From Lyngbya sp. CCAP 1446/10 (lineage in GTDB: Bacteria; Cyanobacteriota; Cyanobacteriia; Cyanobacteriales; Microcoleaceae): 63,075 bases of DNA. Of this stretch, positions 44,149 to 53,170 are shown one piece after another. Each line of letters starts with the position of its first letter. The first letter of the stretch is position 1. The position numbers and the translations under genes were made by a program. Under the pieces are notes generated by a model. It did not search any database and was not told the DNA's origin. It saw nothing but the letters and a program-made list of their open reading frames with translations. The stretch is taken from positions 1 to 63,075 of the forward strand of contig NZ_JAIGNI010000034.1 in NCBI RefSeq assembly GCF_026130175.1. Direction: 5' to 3'.

Positions 44149-45204
44149 TCAACGATTTTCTGCTTCATGATCGAGCAACCATTTCTTTCTCCACAAACCG
44201 CCCGCATAACCTGTTAATTTTCCATCATATCCAATTACTCGATGACAAGGAATAACAATACAAATTCTGTTCATTCCGTTAGCATTTGCCACAGCACGAA
44301 CTGCTTTAGGATTTTTCAAGGCAGCAGCTTGTTGCTGATAAGAGCAAGTAGAACCGTAGGGAATATTTTGTAACTCTTGCCAAACCGCCTGCTGAAATTC
44401 CGTTCCAGGTGTGACTAGCGGCACCGAAAAATCTTGGCGATTGCCTGCAAAATACTCATTGAGTTGTTGTTGCAACACATCAAAATGTTTGTTTGTGCCT
44501 TGCAGTACAGTCGCATCTAAAAGTTTAGCCAATGACTCAAACTGCCTCTCAATCATTTTGCGATCGGTAAATTCTAAAAGGCAAATACCTTGGGCAACGG
44601 CACAGGCGAACATAGTTCCCAGAGGAGTTTCCAATCTGGTAAAGTCTATTAGTTGTTTGCTTTTGCTATTTGATGGTGACACGCCCAAAATAGATTTGAA
44701 TGAATCGTTAAAACCGCTGAGCGATTCGTAACCGCTCTCGTAAGCTGTAGCAGTAACTGTTTCGCCGTTTTGTATTTTCTTAAAAGCTGAATTTATCCGC
44801 AATATTCTTTGATAGGAATGAAAAGTAATGCCGTGATTCTTCAAAAACCAGCGGCGGATTTGACTTGGCTCAATGCCTCTGGCCGTTAAATCCAAATCGG
44901 TTAATTTTGTGGCGGGATTGTGGCTGATTTCACGCAGAATAGCTTGAATGCGATCGGGTGTTTCATTCAGCATTTCCAAAGGCTTACAAACTTTACAAGG
45001 TCTGTAACCGTGAAGTATCGCTGCTTTGGCAGTTGGGAAAAATTCTACATTTTCTTTTTTCGGTTTCCTTGCGGTACAAGTTGGTCGGCAAAAAATACCT
45101 GTGGTTTTTACTGCTGCTATAAAAGTTCCTTCGCAGGCAACATCTTTGTCAACCAGTGCTTGATACATTAAATCATCTGTTAGCATAGTTTTTTTTGATT
45201 GCAC
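44149..45204 (-). CDS. ada: Ada: methylphosphotriester/O6-methylguanine repair and AraC-type activator
   Basis: Three domains. Zinc domain with Cys39, Cys43, Cys70 and Cys73 (GIFCRPTCTARKP... GYRPCKVC), where Cys39 accepts methyl from phosphotriesters. AraC-type HTH (about 85-180). C-terminal O6-alkylguanine transferase with the acceptor motif IPCHRV and the upstream GTEFQQAVWQEL helix. 351 residues, as in E. coli. The start may be the second ATG (MLTDDLMYQALVDKD). Self-methylation of the zinc domain normally switches on the regulon. Confidence 0.93.
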   Translation of the reverse strand: MQSKKTMLTDDLMYQALVDKDVACEGTFIAAVKTTGIFCRPTCTARKPKKENVEFFPTAKAAILHGYRPCKVCKPLEMLNETPDRIQAILREISHNPATKLTDLDLTARGIEPSQIRRWFLKNHGITFHSYQRILRINSAFKKIQNGETVTATAYESGYESLSGFNDSFKSILGVSPSNSKSKQLIDFTRLETPLGTMFACAVAQGICLLEFTDRKMIERQFESLAKLLDATVLQGTNKHFDVLQQQLNEYFAGNRQDFSVPLVTPGTEFQQAVWQELQNIPYGSTCSYQQQAAALKNPKAVRAVANANGMNRICIVIPCHRVIGYDGKLTGYAGGLWRKKWLLDHEAENR

Positions 45205-45344
45205 TATTACTAATATCGCTGAGGTGAAGAAAGTTTGACAACCGAAAAATTAACAACTATTTTTTTTCTACATATATCCCAACAAAAGATTAGAGTTGTC
45301 AGCTAGAGAAAAAACCACCGAATCGCCTTTTTGGAGAGCTAAAA

Positions 45345-45893
45345 CTAGATCCAATCCCTTGGTTCCTGACCTGCACCTGACTGCTTGCGGATGACCTGAG
45401 CGCTCAGCCATTGGCGCAGGGGTGGAGATTGCCCAATTTCAATGAGATAAACCTTAGAAGACTCTCGATCGATTCCTCCTGTGAGCAATTTGATTCGTCT
45501 GATAATTTTCCCTGCGTACCACCCATCGACCAAAAATACTTCGCAGGGGATATCTGCTAATTTATCCTCAATAATTATTAGTTCATCTGGGCTGCTGATT
45601 GTGTCCTTGTTGGTTTCCCGGACTGGGAGCTTGAGAAAAGTCTCCATTTCTATATCATAGTATTCGGCTTCTGAATTATTGTAATTGTCTATCGCAGTGA
45701 ACAGATAGTAATAGCACCACAACGCAGTAATTATGGAAATTGCTAATAAAAATGCTGACCCCATAAAATACCCTACTTTATCAGACCATGAAGGGGGTAC
45801 GTGTTCCAAAGTCATGCTCACTATAGAGTGAACGCAAAAAACAGCCAGCGATCCCAGCCCCAGGTAAAACAATCTACTACTAATACTCATCAC
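45345..45893 (-). CDS. Uncharacterised two-helix membrane protein
   Basis: 182 residues. Two membrane helices (about 8-28, FYLGLGSLAVFCVHSIVSM, and 43-65, MGSAFLLAISIITALWCYYYLF) precede a soluble ~110-residue domain with VYLIEIGQSPPLRQWLSAQVI. No family recognised. It stands alone downstream of ada's promoter region on the same strand. Confidence 0.6.
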   Translation of the reverse strand: MMSISSRLFYLGLGSLAVFCVHSIVSMTLEHVPPSWSDKVGYFMGSAFLLAISIITALWCYYYLFTAIDNYNNSEAEYYDIEMETFLKLPVRETNKDTISSPDELIIIEDKLADIPCEVFLVDGWYAGKIIRRIKLLTGGIDRESSKVYLIEIGQSPPLRQWLSAQVIRKQSGAGQEPRDWI

Positions 45894-46327
45894 AAATTTC
45901 TGCTTGTTTTCTGAGATGTGTTCTTAATATAGCCTACGGCTGCGGCTGAATTTACTGACGATCGATTTTTGGAGTCGCTATTGACACGCGCAGGTGTTAG
46001 AGTTTGAGGCAATTTGGGCGGATATTTCAATTCCCCGCAGCCACTATGTTCGGGATTGTGCGATTTTGGGCGATCGCGAATTATCGATGCAATCTTTAAG
46101 AAATCTTTAGCTTTTAGTTGGCGAGAGTCTAACAAAACTCAACTCGATCGAGTTTATAGATTTGTTAACTGTTAATTGTTGTTAAGAGCGAGCGGTGGCG
46201 CATTTTCTGCCAGGAAAGCTAGCTATACAAAACTTGTAAAAATTAGATATAATAGGTAAGGGCTGCTGTATATAATGTTATTAGAAGTTGCTCGATATCA
46301 TTCGGTAACAGAGCAAAAAAATAAAAC
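45894..46327. other. Gene-free interval
   Basis: About 430 bases with no recognisable gene. There is one GATCGATTTTTGG run and AT-rich DNA before the next plus-strand gene; an open minus-strand frame here has no protein-like features. Confidence 0.45.
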
Positions 46328-46744
46328 ATGGGCAGAGTTACTGCAACAATCGCCGTCACCAACGAAGTAGACAAAATGTTGGCAGACAGAGGGTTTATAC
46401 CAACAGAGCAAATTCGCTCTCTCACTCTCGATAATGTCTTAGTCGATACAGGTGCAACTCGACTCTGTTTGCCTGAAGAAATTATCGCTCAGCTAGGTTT
46501 AACCCTAGTTGGAGAAATTGACGGACATACTGTAATAGGATCTAGAAAATTTCGCCTATTTAAAAATGTCAGTCTTGCTATAGCGGGACGAGAAGGAAGG
46601 TATGATTGCGTTGAACTACCCGCAGGAAAAGAACCTTTAATAGGCTTAATTCCACTCGAAGATTTAGGCTTGGAACCAGATTTGAAAAATCAACGGTTGA
46701 TTGTTTTACCGGCAGAGGGCAACCAAAGCTATATTCGAGTGTAG
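46328..46744 (+). CDS. Retropepsin-like (clan AA) aspartic protease family protein
   Basis: 138 residues with VLVDTGATRLCLPEEIIAQLGL (D-T-G-A, catalytic-type) and the later LPAGKEPLIGLIPLEDLGLEPD, the second conserved half (I-G-L). This cyanobacterial type is the common ~130-residue small aspartyl protease, often beside TA-like genes. It is more canonical than the DTGFSG protein at 19146-19514. No partner gene is seen here. Confidence 0.8.
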   Translation: MGRVTATIAVTNEVDKMLADRGFIPTEQIRSLTLDNVLVDTGATRLCLPEEIIAQLGLTLVGEIDGHTVIGSRKFRLFKNVSLAIAGREGRYDCVELPAGKEPLIGLIPLEDLGLEPDLKNQRLIVLPAEGNQSYIRV

Positions 46745-46925
46745 TTTTTATAGGACTTATACCAATTTAAAATATCCTTGCTACAATAATTGAGGTTGAG
46801 TTTGTTTTCTCAAATATTATCGATGGTGCGTCGCTCGATAGATTTTTCGCCTCTTTTTGGATACTATCGATGGCGACACACCCTACCAATATCGTTGGAT
46901 TGATTTGTCACTCTTGGTATTAGCT

Positions 46926-47435
46926 ATGAATATCCGTACTGAAAAGCCAGAAGATGTAGCAACTGTTCGCAATGTCAATATTGTGGCATTCGGGCGAGAA
47001 AATGAGGCAAACTTAGTCGATCGCCTCCGGGGAATTGCATCTACATTTTCCTGGGTTGCCGTACAATCGGATCAAGTGGTCGGACACATTTTCTTCAGTC
47101 CGGTTGTCATCGCAGGAAAATGTTCTAGCACTTTGTCAATTCTGGGGTTGGCGCCAGTCGCAGTTCTACCCAACTATCAGCGGCAAGGTATCGGATCGCT
47201 GCTGATCCGCGAGGGCTTACAAGAGTGCGCGCGATCGCATTTTCAGGCAGTGGTTGTGCTGGGATCTCCCGATTTCTATTCGCGTTTCGGGTTCGGGACT
47301 GCTAGTAGCAAGATGTTGAGATGCGAATATGATGTACCTGATGAAGCTTTTATGGTGTTGGAATTAGAAAGAGGAGCTTTGCAGGATTGCAGCGGAATGG
47401 TCAAATATCGATCGGAGTTTAGTCTGTGCGAGTAG
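46926..47435 (+). CDS. GNAT N-acetyltransferase (YhbS-like)
   Basis: 169 residues from the ATG giving MNIRTEKPEDVATVRNV. The CoA loop is LPNYQRQGIGSLLIREGL (Q-x-x-G-I-G), followed by VVVLGSPDFYSRFGFGTAS, the hallmark of YhbS-like acetyltransferases. The frame continues upstream to 46857, but that part is repeat-like. Substrate unknown. Confidence 0.87.
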   Translation: MNIRTEKPEDVATVRNVNIVAFGRENEANLVDRLRGIASTFSWVAVQSDQVVGHIFFSPVVIAGKCSSTLSILGLAPVAVLPNYQRQGIGSLLIREGLQECARSHFQAVVVLGSPDFYSRFGFGTASSKMLRCEYDVPDEAFMVLELERGALQDCSGMVKYRSEFSLCE

Positions 47436-47470
47436 CTAATAATACCACTTGCCTAGCTCTTAAAAGTTAT

Positions 47471-49045
47471 TTAAACGCTGCCTTTTCCCCTCTCCACCTT
47501 GGAAGCGTGCAAAGCAAAAACCGGAGTCAGTGCAGATTTCCCCTTCAAAGAAACAGCTCCCAAAGCCTCGCAATCGAAGTTTAGCCCGATCGACTCAAAC
47601 ACCCTTTCACCAATCAAAATTTCGTTTTCCCCCGCCTTGCTCATCAGCCTAGCAGCCGTATTCACCGTATCGCCGAGGATATTAAACTCCCTGCGCCCTC
47701 GCGGTTCCCCAACCTCAGCAGCAAACACAGGCCCCCGATACAACCCAATTTGACAGCTTATTTTCACATTTTCACCGCCGATGACGATCGGAGGTAAACT
47801 GGCAATTAGATCCCGGATCGCGATCGCCGCACTCGCAGCGCGACTTGGATCGTCGGTATGAACGTCCGGTACGCCAAAATAAATCAGTATATCTGAACCA
47901 TCCAAGTGGGCCGTTACTTTTTGCAGCACGCCCCCTTTCGCTGACACCACAGCATCAATTAGCGCAAACACCCGAGAACAGCCCAGTACCAGGTTAGCTT
48001 CCTCGGCTGGCGTAGCTTTGTCCACCAACTCCGGTAAACCGATCAAGTTGACAAACATCACCGTCGGTTCGGGAAAATCCGGCGGGATTTTCCGCCTGTC
48101 GGCATTTTCAACCAGCAGTTTCAGGATGGTTTTGGGTATATAACTAGCAAGGGGTTCCACCCGCTTCACGGCTTCCCCGATTTCCCTCACCAAACCCGAC
48201 ACGGTGCGATCGAGCAATACTGAACTTGGCATCCGCCGCCCAGTCAAAGTAATATCGTACTCTCCAAGTAGATCGTCGGTAAAATCATCTACCACCAACA
48301 AATAACCCGGTTTCCCGGGTTCAAAACGAAATTGCTCTCCCAAAGACTCTCTAGCAGTTTCAGTCAAACACACCCGCCCCACATTTCCAGAACCCTCAGC
48401 CTGCTTGGCTTGCTGGACAGAATGCCCCAGCAGTACGTGGGCCATCCGCAGCGGCGTACCGATATCTGCACTAATGTAGCGGCCGCAGTGGATACCCACC
48501 CGCATCCTCAAAGACAAAACACCCCGCGCCGTTTCAATATTCGCAAATTGACCCATCGCCCGCTGCATCCGCAAACCCGCCCGCACCGCCCTGGCTGTAT
48601 CCTGTTCGTGCTTCCCAGCCAAAAACTGCACCAGCAGCGCATCTCCTGTAAACTCCAGCAAATCTCCCCCCGATTTGCTGACGATTTCAATCATCGAGGC
48701 AAAGTAGTCGTTAATCACCCCCAGCAGCGTTTCAGCGCCCTTGCGCCCCTGGGCTGCGTTTGCTTCCAACAGCGACGTAAACCCTGCCAAATCTGTGAAT
48801 AGCAAAGTGCCTGTTTGCCACTGGTAGCGCACCTCCCCCGGGTTGGGCGGAGATTGGGAAACGGGCCTGGGTACGTAGTCGTTGAGGATGTAGCGGAGAG
48901 TGCGCAGGTGTTCGAAAACCCCCATTAGTGTTGCGGGGGACGGATCTACCCACGCACCAGCGTAGAGTTCAGACGAAAGGAGCGATCGCAGCCGCAGTTC
49001 GATCGCAGCCAAGGGAGGATTGAAAGTTAATCTATTAATTTCCAC
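47471..49045 (-). CDS. Class III nucleotidyl cyclase with two tandem cyclase domains
   Basis: 524 residues. Domain 1 (about 75-215) keeps both metal aspartates (Asp85 in FTDLAGFT, Asp135 in EFTGDALL) but lacks the catalytic Asn/Arg helix. Domain 2 (about 325-490) has lost the first metal Asp (FVNLIG, Asn333) but keeps Lys376 and the helix GDTVNTAARL with Asn462 and Arg466. The two halves are complementary, as in mammalian C1/C2 cyclases, so one intramolecular active site forming cAMP (or cGMP) is plausible. No membrane or sensor domain is obvious. Confidence 0.85.
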   Translation of the reverse strand: MEINRLTFNPPLAAIELRLRSLLSSELYAGAWVDPSPATLMGVFEHLRTLRYILNDYVPRPVSQSPPNPGEVRYQWQTGTLLFTDLAGFTSLLEANAAQGRKGAETLLGVINDYFASMIEIVSKSGGDLLEFTGDALLVQFLAGKHEQDTARAVRAGLRMQRAMGQFANIETARGVLSLRMRVGIHCGRYISADIGTPLRMAHVLLGHSVQQAKQAEGSGNVGRVCLTETARESLGEQFRFEPGKPGYLLVVDDFTDDLLGEYDITLTGRRMPSSVLLDRTVSGLVREIGEAVKRVEPLASYIPKTILKLLVENADRRKIPPDFPEPTVMFVNLIGLPELVDKATPAEEANLVLGCSRVFALIDAVVSAKGGVLQKVTAHLDGSDILIYFGVPDVHTDDPSRAASAAIAIRDLIASLPPIVIGGENVKISCQIGLYRGPVFAAEVGEPRGRREFNILGDTVNTAARLMSKAGENEILIGERVFESIGLNFDCEALGAVSLKGKSALTPVFALHASKVERGKGSV

Positions 49046-49099
49046 CTAGTCTATTCTTAAAAAATAAGGTAAGTTCGATCGATCTCAAGCCAACACCAA

Positions 49100-49393
49100 T
49101 TGCTAGCCCTATACCATTATCATAAGTTTCCCGTGACCCGATACCAGCCCAACTCAGAACACCGGATAGAAATTTCCCAAAGTCACAGCTTGATCGCTCC
49201 CGATTTGATCCGAGTGGCTCGATCGGCCTATGGTATGTATTTGAAAGTGCATTCCGAGCAGATGCTGCGTCCAGCCGGTGTAGTTGTCAGTCAAGGAAGC
49301 GATCGAGGTCAGCTAATTTTTACTGCGCATCCCGTTTTATTACCGGGCGAACGTTTTGTTACTTTTAACGAAATTGAATCTCAAATGTATTAG
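49100..49393 (+). CDS. Hypothetical protein, possible
   Basis: 97 residues beginning MLALYHYHKFPVTRYQPN. The C-terminal half (VARSAYGMYLKVHSEQMLRPAGVVV... QGSDRGQLIFTAHPVLLPGERFVTFNEIE) has a regular beta-strand pattern suggesting a real small protein, but I recognise no family. It ends directly before a heptamer repeat array. Confidence 0.45.
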   Translation: MLALYHYHKFPVTRYQPNSEHRIEISQSHSLIAPDLIRVARSAYGMYLKVHSEQMLRPAGVVVSQGSDRGQLIFTAHPVLLPGERFVTFNEIESQMY

Positions 49394-49395
49394 GC

Positions 49396-49553
49396 CGTTG
49401 ACAGTTGATAGTTGACAGTTGTCAGTTGTCAGTTGTCAGTTGTCAGTTGATGGTTGTCAGTTGTCAGTTGTCAGTTGGCAGTTGGCAGTTGATGGTTGAT
49501 AGTTGTCAGTTGGCAGTTGGCAGTTGTCAGTTGGCAGTTGACAATTGGGAATT
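49396..49553. repeat. Large GTTGTCA / GTTGGCA heptamer array
   Basis: About twenty 7-bp units (CAGTTGT, CAGTTGA, CAGTTGG) in ~155 bases; STRR type. The largest such array in the window. Confidence 0.9.
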
Positions 49554-49746
49554 GGTGATTGGTAACAGCTTAAAATCAAAACCACATCGCACAATTGCTG
49601 AAAAAGGTTCGTAGTTAGGACTTTAGTCCGCATTAAAATCAGAGAAATCGCATTTATTACTACAAATATAATTGGTAATTGACACGACAAAATCTAACAA
49701 CTAACAACTAATCAATCGCGACATTCAATAGTCAAAAAACAACTTA

Positions 49747-50577
49747 ATGGAAACTATCTTTAATACCCTGGTCGCCACGATCGTTTTTGTGATCGGCTCG
49801 GCGATCGGCAGCTTTCTCAATGTGGTAATCTATCGTTTGCCTGCGGGTTTGTCGGTAATACATCCTCCTTCTCGCTGTCCCAAATGTTTAAATCAACTCA
49901 GAACTTACGAAAATATACCCGTGTTTGGTTGGCTGTGGCTGCGGGGACGCTGCAATCACTGCCACAGTCGGATTTCTGCCCGCTATCCGCTGGTGGAAGT
50001 ATCTATGGGTTTGCTATTTTTGCTAATCTTCTCGCAGTTTGGGATCGCAGTGCAAACTCTGGGTTTGTGGGTTTTGTTTAGCTGGCTGTTGGCTTTGTCT
50101 TTGATTGACTGCGATACAATGACTTTGCCTAATTCTTTGACTCGATCGGGTTTGGTGCTCGGATTGGTTTTCCAAATCGCCAAAGGTTGGTGGCCGACAT
50201 TTAGCCCGATCGACTCCGTACACTATCTTGTACTAGACGGAATTTTGGGTGCAGTTGTCGGGTTGTGGCTGTTTGATGCGATCGGACTTGCAGGATCGAT
50301 CGGCTTCGGGCAGACTGCTATGGGTGGCGGGGATACCAAATTAGCCGCCTTGATGGGAGCTTGGTTGGGCTGGAAACTCTTGCTGCTAGCGGGATTTATC
50401 GCCTGTGTAATCGGGGCTTTTGTTGGTGGTGGGGCGATCGCCCTTAGATTGCTCGATCGCCGTCAACCCATGCCCTTCGGCCCTTGTCTAGCACTCGGTG
50501 CAGCAATTACGGCTCTCTGGGGCGAACCGATCTTATCTACTTACTTGCAGTTGTTTTTCCCGAATTTGGGTTTGTGA
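49747..50577 (+). CDS. pilD: Prepilin peptidase / N-methyltransferase
   Basis: Cleaves and N-methylates type IV prepilins in the plasma membrane. 276 residues. The cytosolic zinc-ribbon loop has Cys44, Cys47, Cys69 and Cys72 (RCPKC... GRCNHC). The aspartic-protease signatures are LIDCDTMTLPN and the MGGGDTKLAALMGAWLG (GxGD-type) motif, with about eight membrane helices. Bifunctional form, judged by the intact zinc loop. Confidence 0.95.
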   Translation: METIFNTLVATIVFVIGSAIGSFLNVVIYRLPAGLSVIHPPSRCPKCLNQLRTYENIPVFGWLWLRGRCNHCHSRISARYPLVEVSMGLLFLLIFSQFGIAVQTLGLWVLFSWLLALSLIDCDTMTLPNSLTRSGLVLGLVFQIAKGWWPTFSPIDSVHYLVLDGILGAVVGLWLFDAIGLAGSIGFGQTAMGGGDTKLAALMGAWLGWKLLLLAGFIACVIGAFVGGGAIALRLLDRRQPMPFGPCLALGAAITALWGEPILSTYLQLFFPNLGL

Positions 50578-50640
50578 TCTGCGGTTACAAAGCGCGATCG
50601 AACTTTATAATATCGGTTCATAAATTGGTAAAATTATCCC

Positions 50641-50859
50641 GTGTCTTGGATTACACTTAAAACCACTAGCTTTCGTTGGGAAGCGGAATTAATGCAGCAG
50701 CTCCTGGCTGCTCATCAAATCCCCGCTCGGATTGTAGACTTGGGTATAGCATCTTATTTAGGCGCAGGAAGTGCTACAGCCCTCCAAGTTCTTCCAGAAC
50801 ACCAGCAAACTGCATCGCTGCTGATCAGTCCAGTTGAAGATGAGCCAGAACAAGAGTGA
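50641..50859 (+). CDS. DUF2007-type small protein
   Basis: 72 residues starting at GTG: SWITLKTTSFRWEAELMQQLLAAHQIPARIVDLGIASYLG, then ALQVLPEHQQTASLLI. It fits the DUF2007 ferredoxin-like pattern (strand, helix with EAELMQQLL, strand). Function unknown. It lies 60 bases after pilD and may share its transcript. Confidence 0.75.
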   Translation: MSWITLKTTSFRWEAELMQQLLAAHQIPARIVDLGIASYLGAGSATALQVLPEHQQTASLLISPVEDEPEQE

Positions 50860-51017
50860 TTAGTTATTAGTCAATAGTCATTAGTCAACAGTAATTAGTC
50901 AATAGTAGATAATTGATATCTTTGACATGAGCATCGGAATAATAACGTTCAGAGTGCAGCGCGAGTATCCCACGCAGCCGAGCGAGACCTTCGCCCTGTC
51001 AGCGCGGGCAGTTTATA

Positions 51018-51115
51018 TAGCGGTTCTCAAGCGTGGTGAGGTATGCCCGATGCCGGATGCCCGATGCCCGATGCCCGATGCCCGAAGCGTACCTAATCTT
51101 TCTGAGAAAGGCTAT
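51018..51115. repeat. Dispersed element with internal GCCCGAT array
   Basis: Same flanks as the element at 30289-30379 (TAGCGGTTCTCAA...GTGAGGTATG and GCGTACCTAATCTTTCTGAG AAAGGCTATA) but the interior is ~5 GCCCGAT units. The minisatellite differs although the element is the same. Confidence 0.78.
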
Positions 51116-51139
51116 AGTATAATTCCTCTGTAGTGCGGA

Positions 51140-51235
51140 CTTGATATAACAACTGGCAATTGACAACTAACAACTAACAATTACCAATTACCAATTCCCA
51201 ATTACCAATTACCAACTACCAATTACCAATTCCTA
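51140..51235. repeat. CAATTAC / CAACTAA heptamer array
   Basis: 7-bp units such as CAACTAA, CAATTAC and CAATTCC repeat for ~95 bases up to the accD start region. Confidence 0.8.
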
Positions 51236-51242
51236 AGTTTTA

Positions 51243-52196
51243 ATGTCTCTATTTGATTGGTTTGCAAATCGACGAAAATCAGTACCGAACTCCCAAGAAC
51301 GGCCGGAACGAGAAATTGCCGACGGACTTTGGCATAAATGCCCAGCTTGCGATGCCCTGAGTTATACCAAAGACCTGCGAGCAAATCAAATGGTTTGCTT
51401 GGAATGCGGGCATCATATCAGAGTTTACAGTGACGATCGCATCGAGCAGTTGATCGACCCCAATACCTGGATGCCCATTAACGAAGGTCTCCACGCCACC
51501 GATCCCCTAAAATTTCGCGATCGCAAAAAATATAGCGATCGACTCCGCGAATTTCAAGAAAAAACAGGCCACCTAGACGCCGTAGAAACAGGCATCGGTA
51601 AACTCGAAAATTTGCCCGTCGCCCTCGGAGTCATGGAATTTCAGTTCATCGGCGGGAGCATGGGCTCAGTTGTCGGAGAAAAACTGACTCGCCTCATCGA
51701 ACACGCCACGCGGGAACGCTTACCAGCGATCATTGTCTGCGCTTCCGGCGGCGCGAGAATGCAGGAAGGAATGCTCAGCTTGATGCAAATGGCCAAGATT
51801 TCCGGGGCCCTGGAGCGCCACCGGGAAGCGAGACTGCTTTACATCCCAATTTTGACGCACCCGACCACCGGCGGCGTCACAGCCAGTTTTGCCATGCTGG
51901 GAGACATTATAATTGCAGAGCCAAAAGCTACAGTAGCCTTTACGGGCGGCCGGGTAATCGAGCAAACTCTGCGCGAAAAGCTGCCGGAAAATTATCAAAC
52001 TTCCGAATACTCCTTCGCCCACGGTTTTGTAGACTTGATCGTACCCCGGACTCAATTAAAGAAAACTCTCGCTGGGCTGATCAGCCTCCACCAGCCCCAG
52101 CCTTTCTTGGCAAACTCGGAATTCCCCGCCCACGAGGCCAGCGACAGCTACCACCCTGTGCCCGCGCCGACTCACGCTTTCAAGCTTTCTCCCTAA
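51243..52196 (+). CDS. accD: Acetyl-CoA carboxylase carboxyltransferase beta subunit
   Basis: With AccA transfers the carboxyl from biotin to acetyl-CoA, the first step of fatty-acid synthesis. The zinc ribbon has Cys33, Cys36, Cys52 and Cys55 (KCPACDAL... VCLECGHH). The crotonase-type core has [20 protein letters not shown] and the oxyanion segment [13 protein letters not shown]. 317 residues, C-terminal tail short. Start [13 protein letters not shown] is canonical. Confidence 0.98.
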   Translation: MSLFDWFANRRKSVPNSQERPEREIADGLWHKCPACDALSYTKDLRANQMVCLECGHHIRVYSDDRIEQLIDPNTWMPINEGLHATDPLKFRDRKKYSDRLREFQEKTGHLDAVETGIGKLENLPVALGVMEFQFIGGSMGSVVGEKLTRLIEHATRERLPAIIVCASGGARMQEGMLSLMQMAKISGALERHREARLLYIPILTHPTTGGVTASFAMLGDIIIAEPKATVAFTGGRVIEQTLREKLPENYQTSEYSFAHGFVDLIVPRTQLKKTLAGLISLHQPQPFLANSEFPAHEASDSYHPVPAPTHAFKLSP

Positions 52197-52267
52197 GCTA
52201 TTGCGCCTCCTGACTCCTGTCGTGGAGTCTGTAGGAGAGACTAGACTTGAATTGCCAGCCCTAGCTA

Positions 52268-52290
52268 GGACGATGCTCTGAGCATCGTCC
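52268..52290. terminator. Hairpin after accD
   Basis: GGACGATGCT / AGCATCGTCC, a perfect 10-bp stem with a 3-base loop about 70 bases after the accD stop. No immediate T-run (TTTTTT follows ~13 bases on), so it may act as a weak terminator, mRNA-end stabiliser, or be a dispersed palindrome. Confidence 0.5.
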
Positions 52291-52645
52291 CACAAAAATC
52301 ATTTTTTCTTGTGGGGTGGGCACGCGAGCCCGCCCAAAAGTCTGATTAAAAGAACTTTTGCAATCTTGTCTACCAAAATTTCAGAGGAATTGCCAAAAAA
52401 ACCCGGTTTCTTAGAAAAATATTAAGTTTAGTAGCGAGAAATGCACGCAGATACCGGGTGTTTAGCCCCGCGCGCCCAAGTCCTATTGATAATAAAGACG
52501 CGGCAATGGGATGATATTGGTTGGAAGTTGATGGGCTGTGAAGTTTAGGTAAGCAAAAATGCTTAGTGGCAGTTAGCGGTTAGTTAGCTGGCGATCGAAC
52601 AAAATCTCAGACGAAACTAACAAATGGCAGCTAACAGCGCTTGTT

Positions 52646-52678
52646 AACAGTTGACAGTTGACAGTTGACAGTTGACAG
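52646..52678. repeat. GTTGACA heptamer array
   Basis: Four to five exact CAGTTGA units; STRR type. Confidence 0.85.
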
Positions 52679-52691
52679 CGAAGTTTTTAGG

Positions 52692-52753
52692 CAGGGGATT
52701 TAAGCCCCAGCCTAAAAACAATCCACCTAAAGGTGGGGGCTTAAATCCCCTGT
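52692..52753. repeat. Long inverted repeat AGGGGATTTAAGCCCC
   Basis: AGGGGATTTAAGCCCC and GGGGCTTAAATCCCCT face each other across ~27 bases, with an extra CCACC/GGTGG stem inside. It resembles transposon-end or palindromic dispersed elements. Confidence 0.75.
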
Positions 52754-52826
52754 GCTTTAGTTAAATTGTCCAGCTTTCAGTCAATAGCCGTTAACTCAAT
52801 TTTGACCAGTCAGCGACCTAAAAATT

Positions 52827-53018
52827 ATGGGTTTTGCAGACCTGTCCATCGCAGAAATAGCAGAGGACTTCAACGTCCCTGTTGAAGACGTGCTCCGCTT
52901 GTGTGACGAGTTGGAAATTGCCTACAAACACCCTCAAACCCGTTTGGCTTTGGAGGATGTTAAGGCAATTATGTCAACTCTCGAAAAAAGGCGCGACTCA
53001 AAACGAATTACAGATTAG
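52827..53018 (+). CDS. Small conserved cyanobacterial protein upstream of psbV
   Basis: 63 residues: MGFADLSIAEIAEDFNVPVEDVLRLCDELEIAYKHPQTRLALEDVKAIMSTLEKRR. The pattern looks like the small winged-helix/IF2-N-like fold (IAEDFNVPVEDVL), suggesting nucleic-acid binding. It recurs beside psbV in related genomes to my recollection. Function unknown. Confidence 0.7.
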   Translation: MGFADLSIAEIAEDFNVPVEDVLRLCDELEIAYKHPQTRLALEDVKAIMSTLEKRRDSKRITD

Positions 53019-53170
53019 ATCGATCGCAAAATTCCTTTACCTTTATAAGGTACGGCTGCACAAACTTTCGCCAGTTGTCGCAGCAGGAAGGAATTTTGAA
53101 CAGAAATCTGTTTGCCAGCGAGGCGCTCTCTTAGCGTTCAATAATTTGCCCGATTTTTTTAAGGAGAACC

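Larger units (their letters stand above)
50860..51242. other. Intergenic repeats before accD
   Basis: About 380 bases almost entirely of repeats: TTAGTCA heptamers (50870-50915), a dispersed element with GCCCGAT array (51018-51115), and AATTACC/ACAACTA units (51140-51235). No gene. Confidence 0.7.
52197..52826. other. Repeat-rich interval between accD and psbV region
   Basis: About 630 bases: the hairpin above, a CCGGGTTTC-type palindrome (52395-52460), a TTGACAG heptamer array (52646-52678) and a long inverted repeat (52692-52753). No gene. Confidence 0.65.

Noticed and set aside
45890..46135. Minus-strand frame overlapping the two-helix membrane gene by four bases
   Set aside because: Despite the ATGA-like overlap, the product is unstructured-looking (Ser/Asn/Lys) and lacks an RBS.
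49396..49553. CRISPR array or coding repeat
   Set aside because: 7-bp units without spacers; STRR minisatellite.
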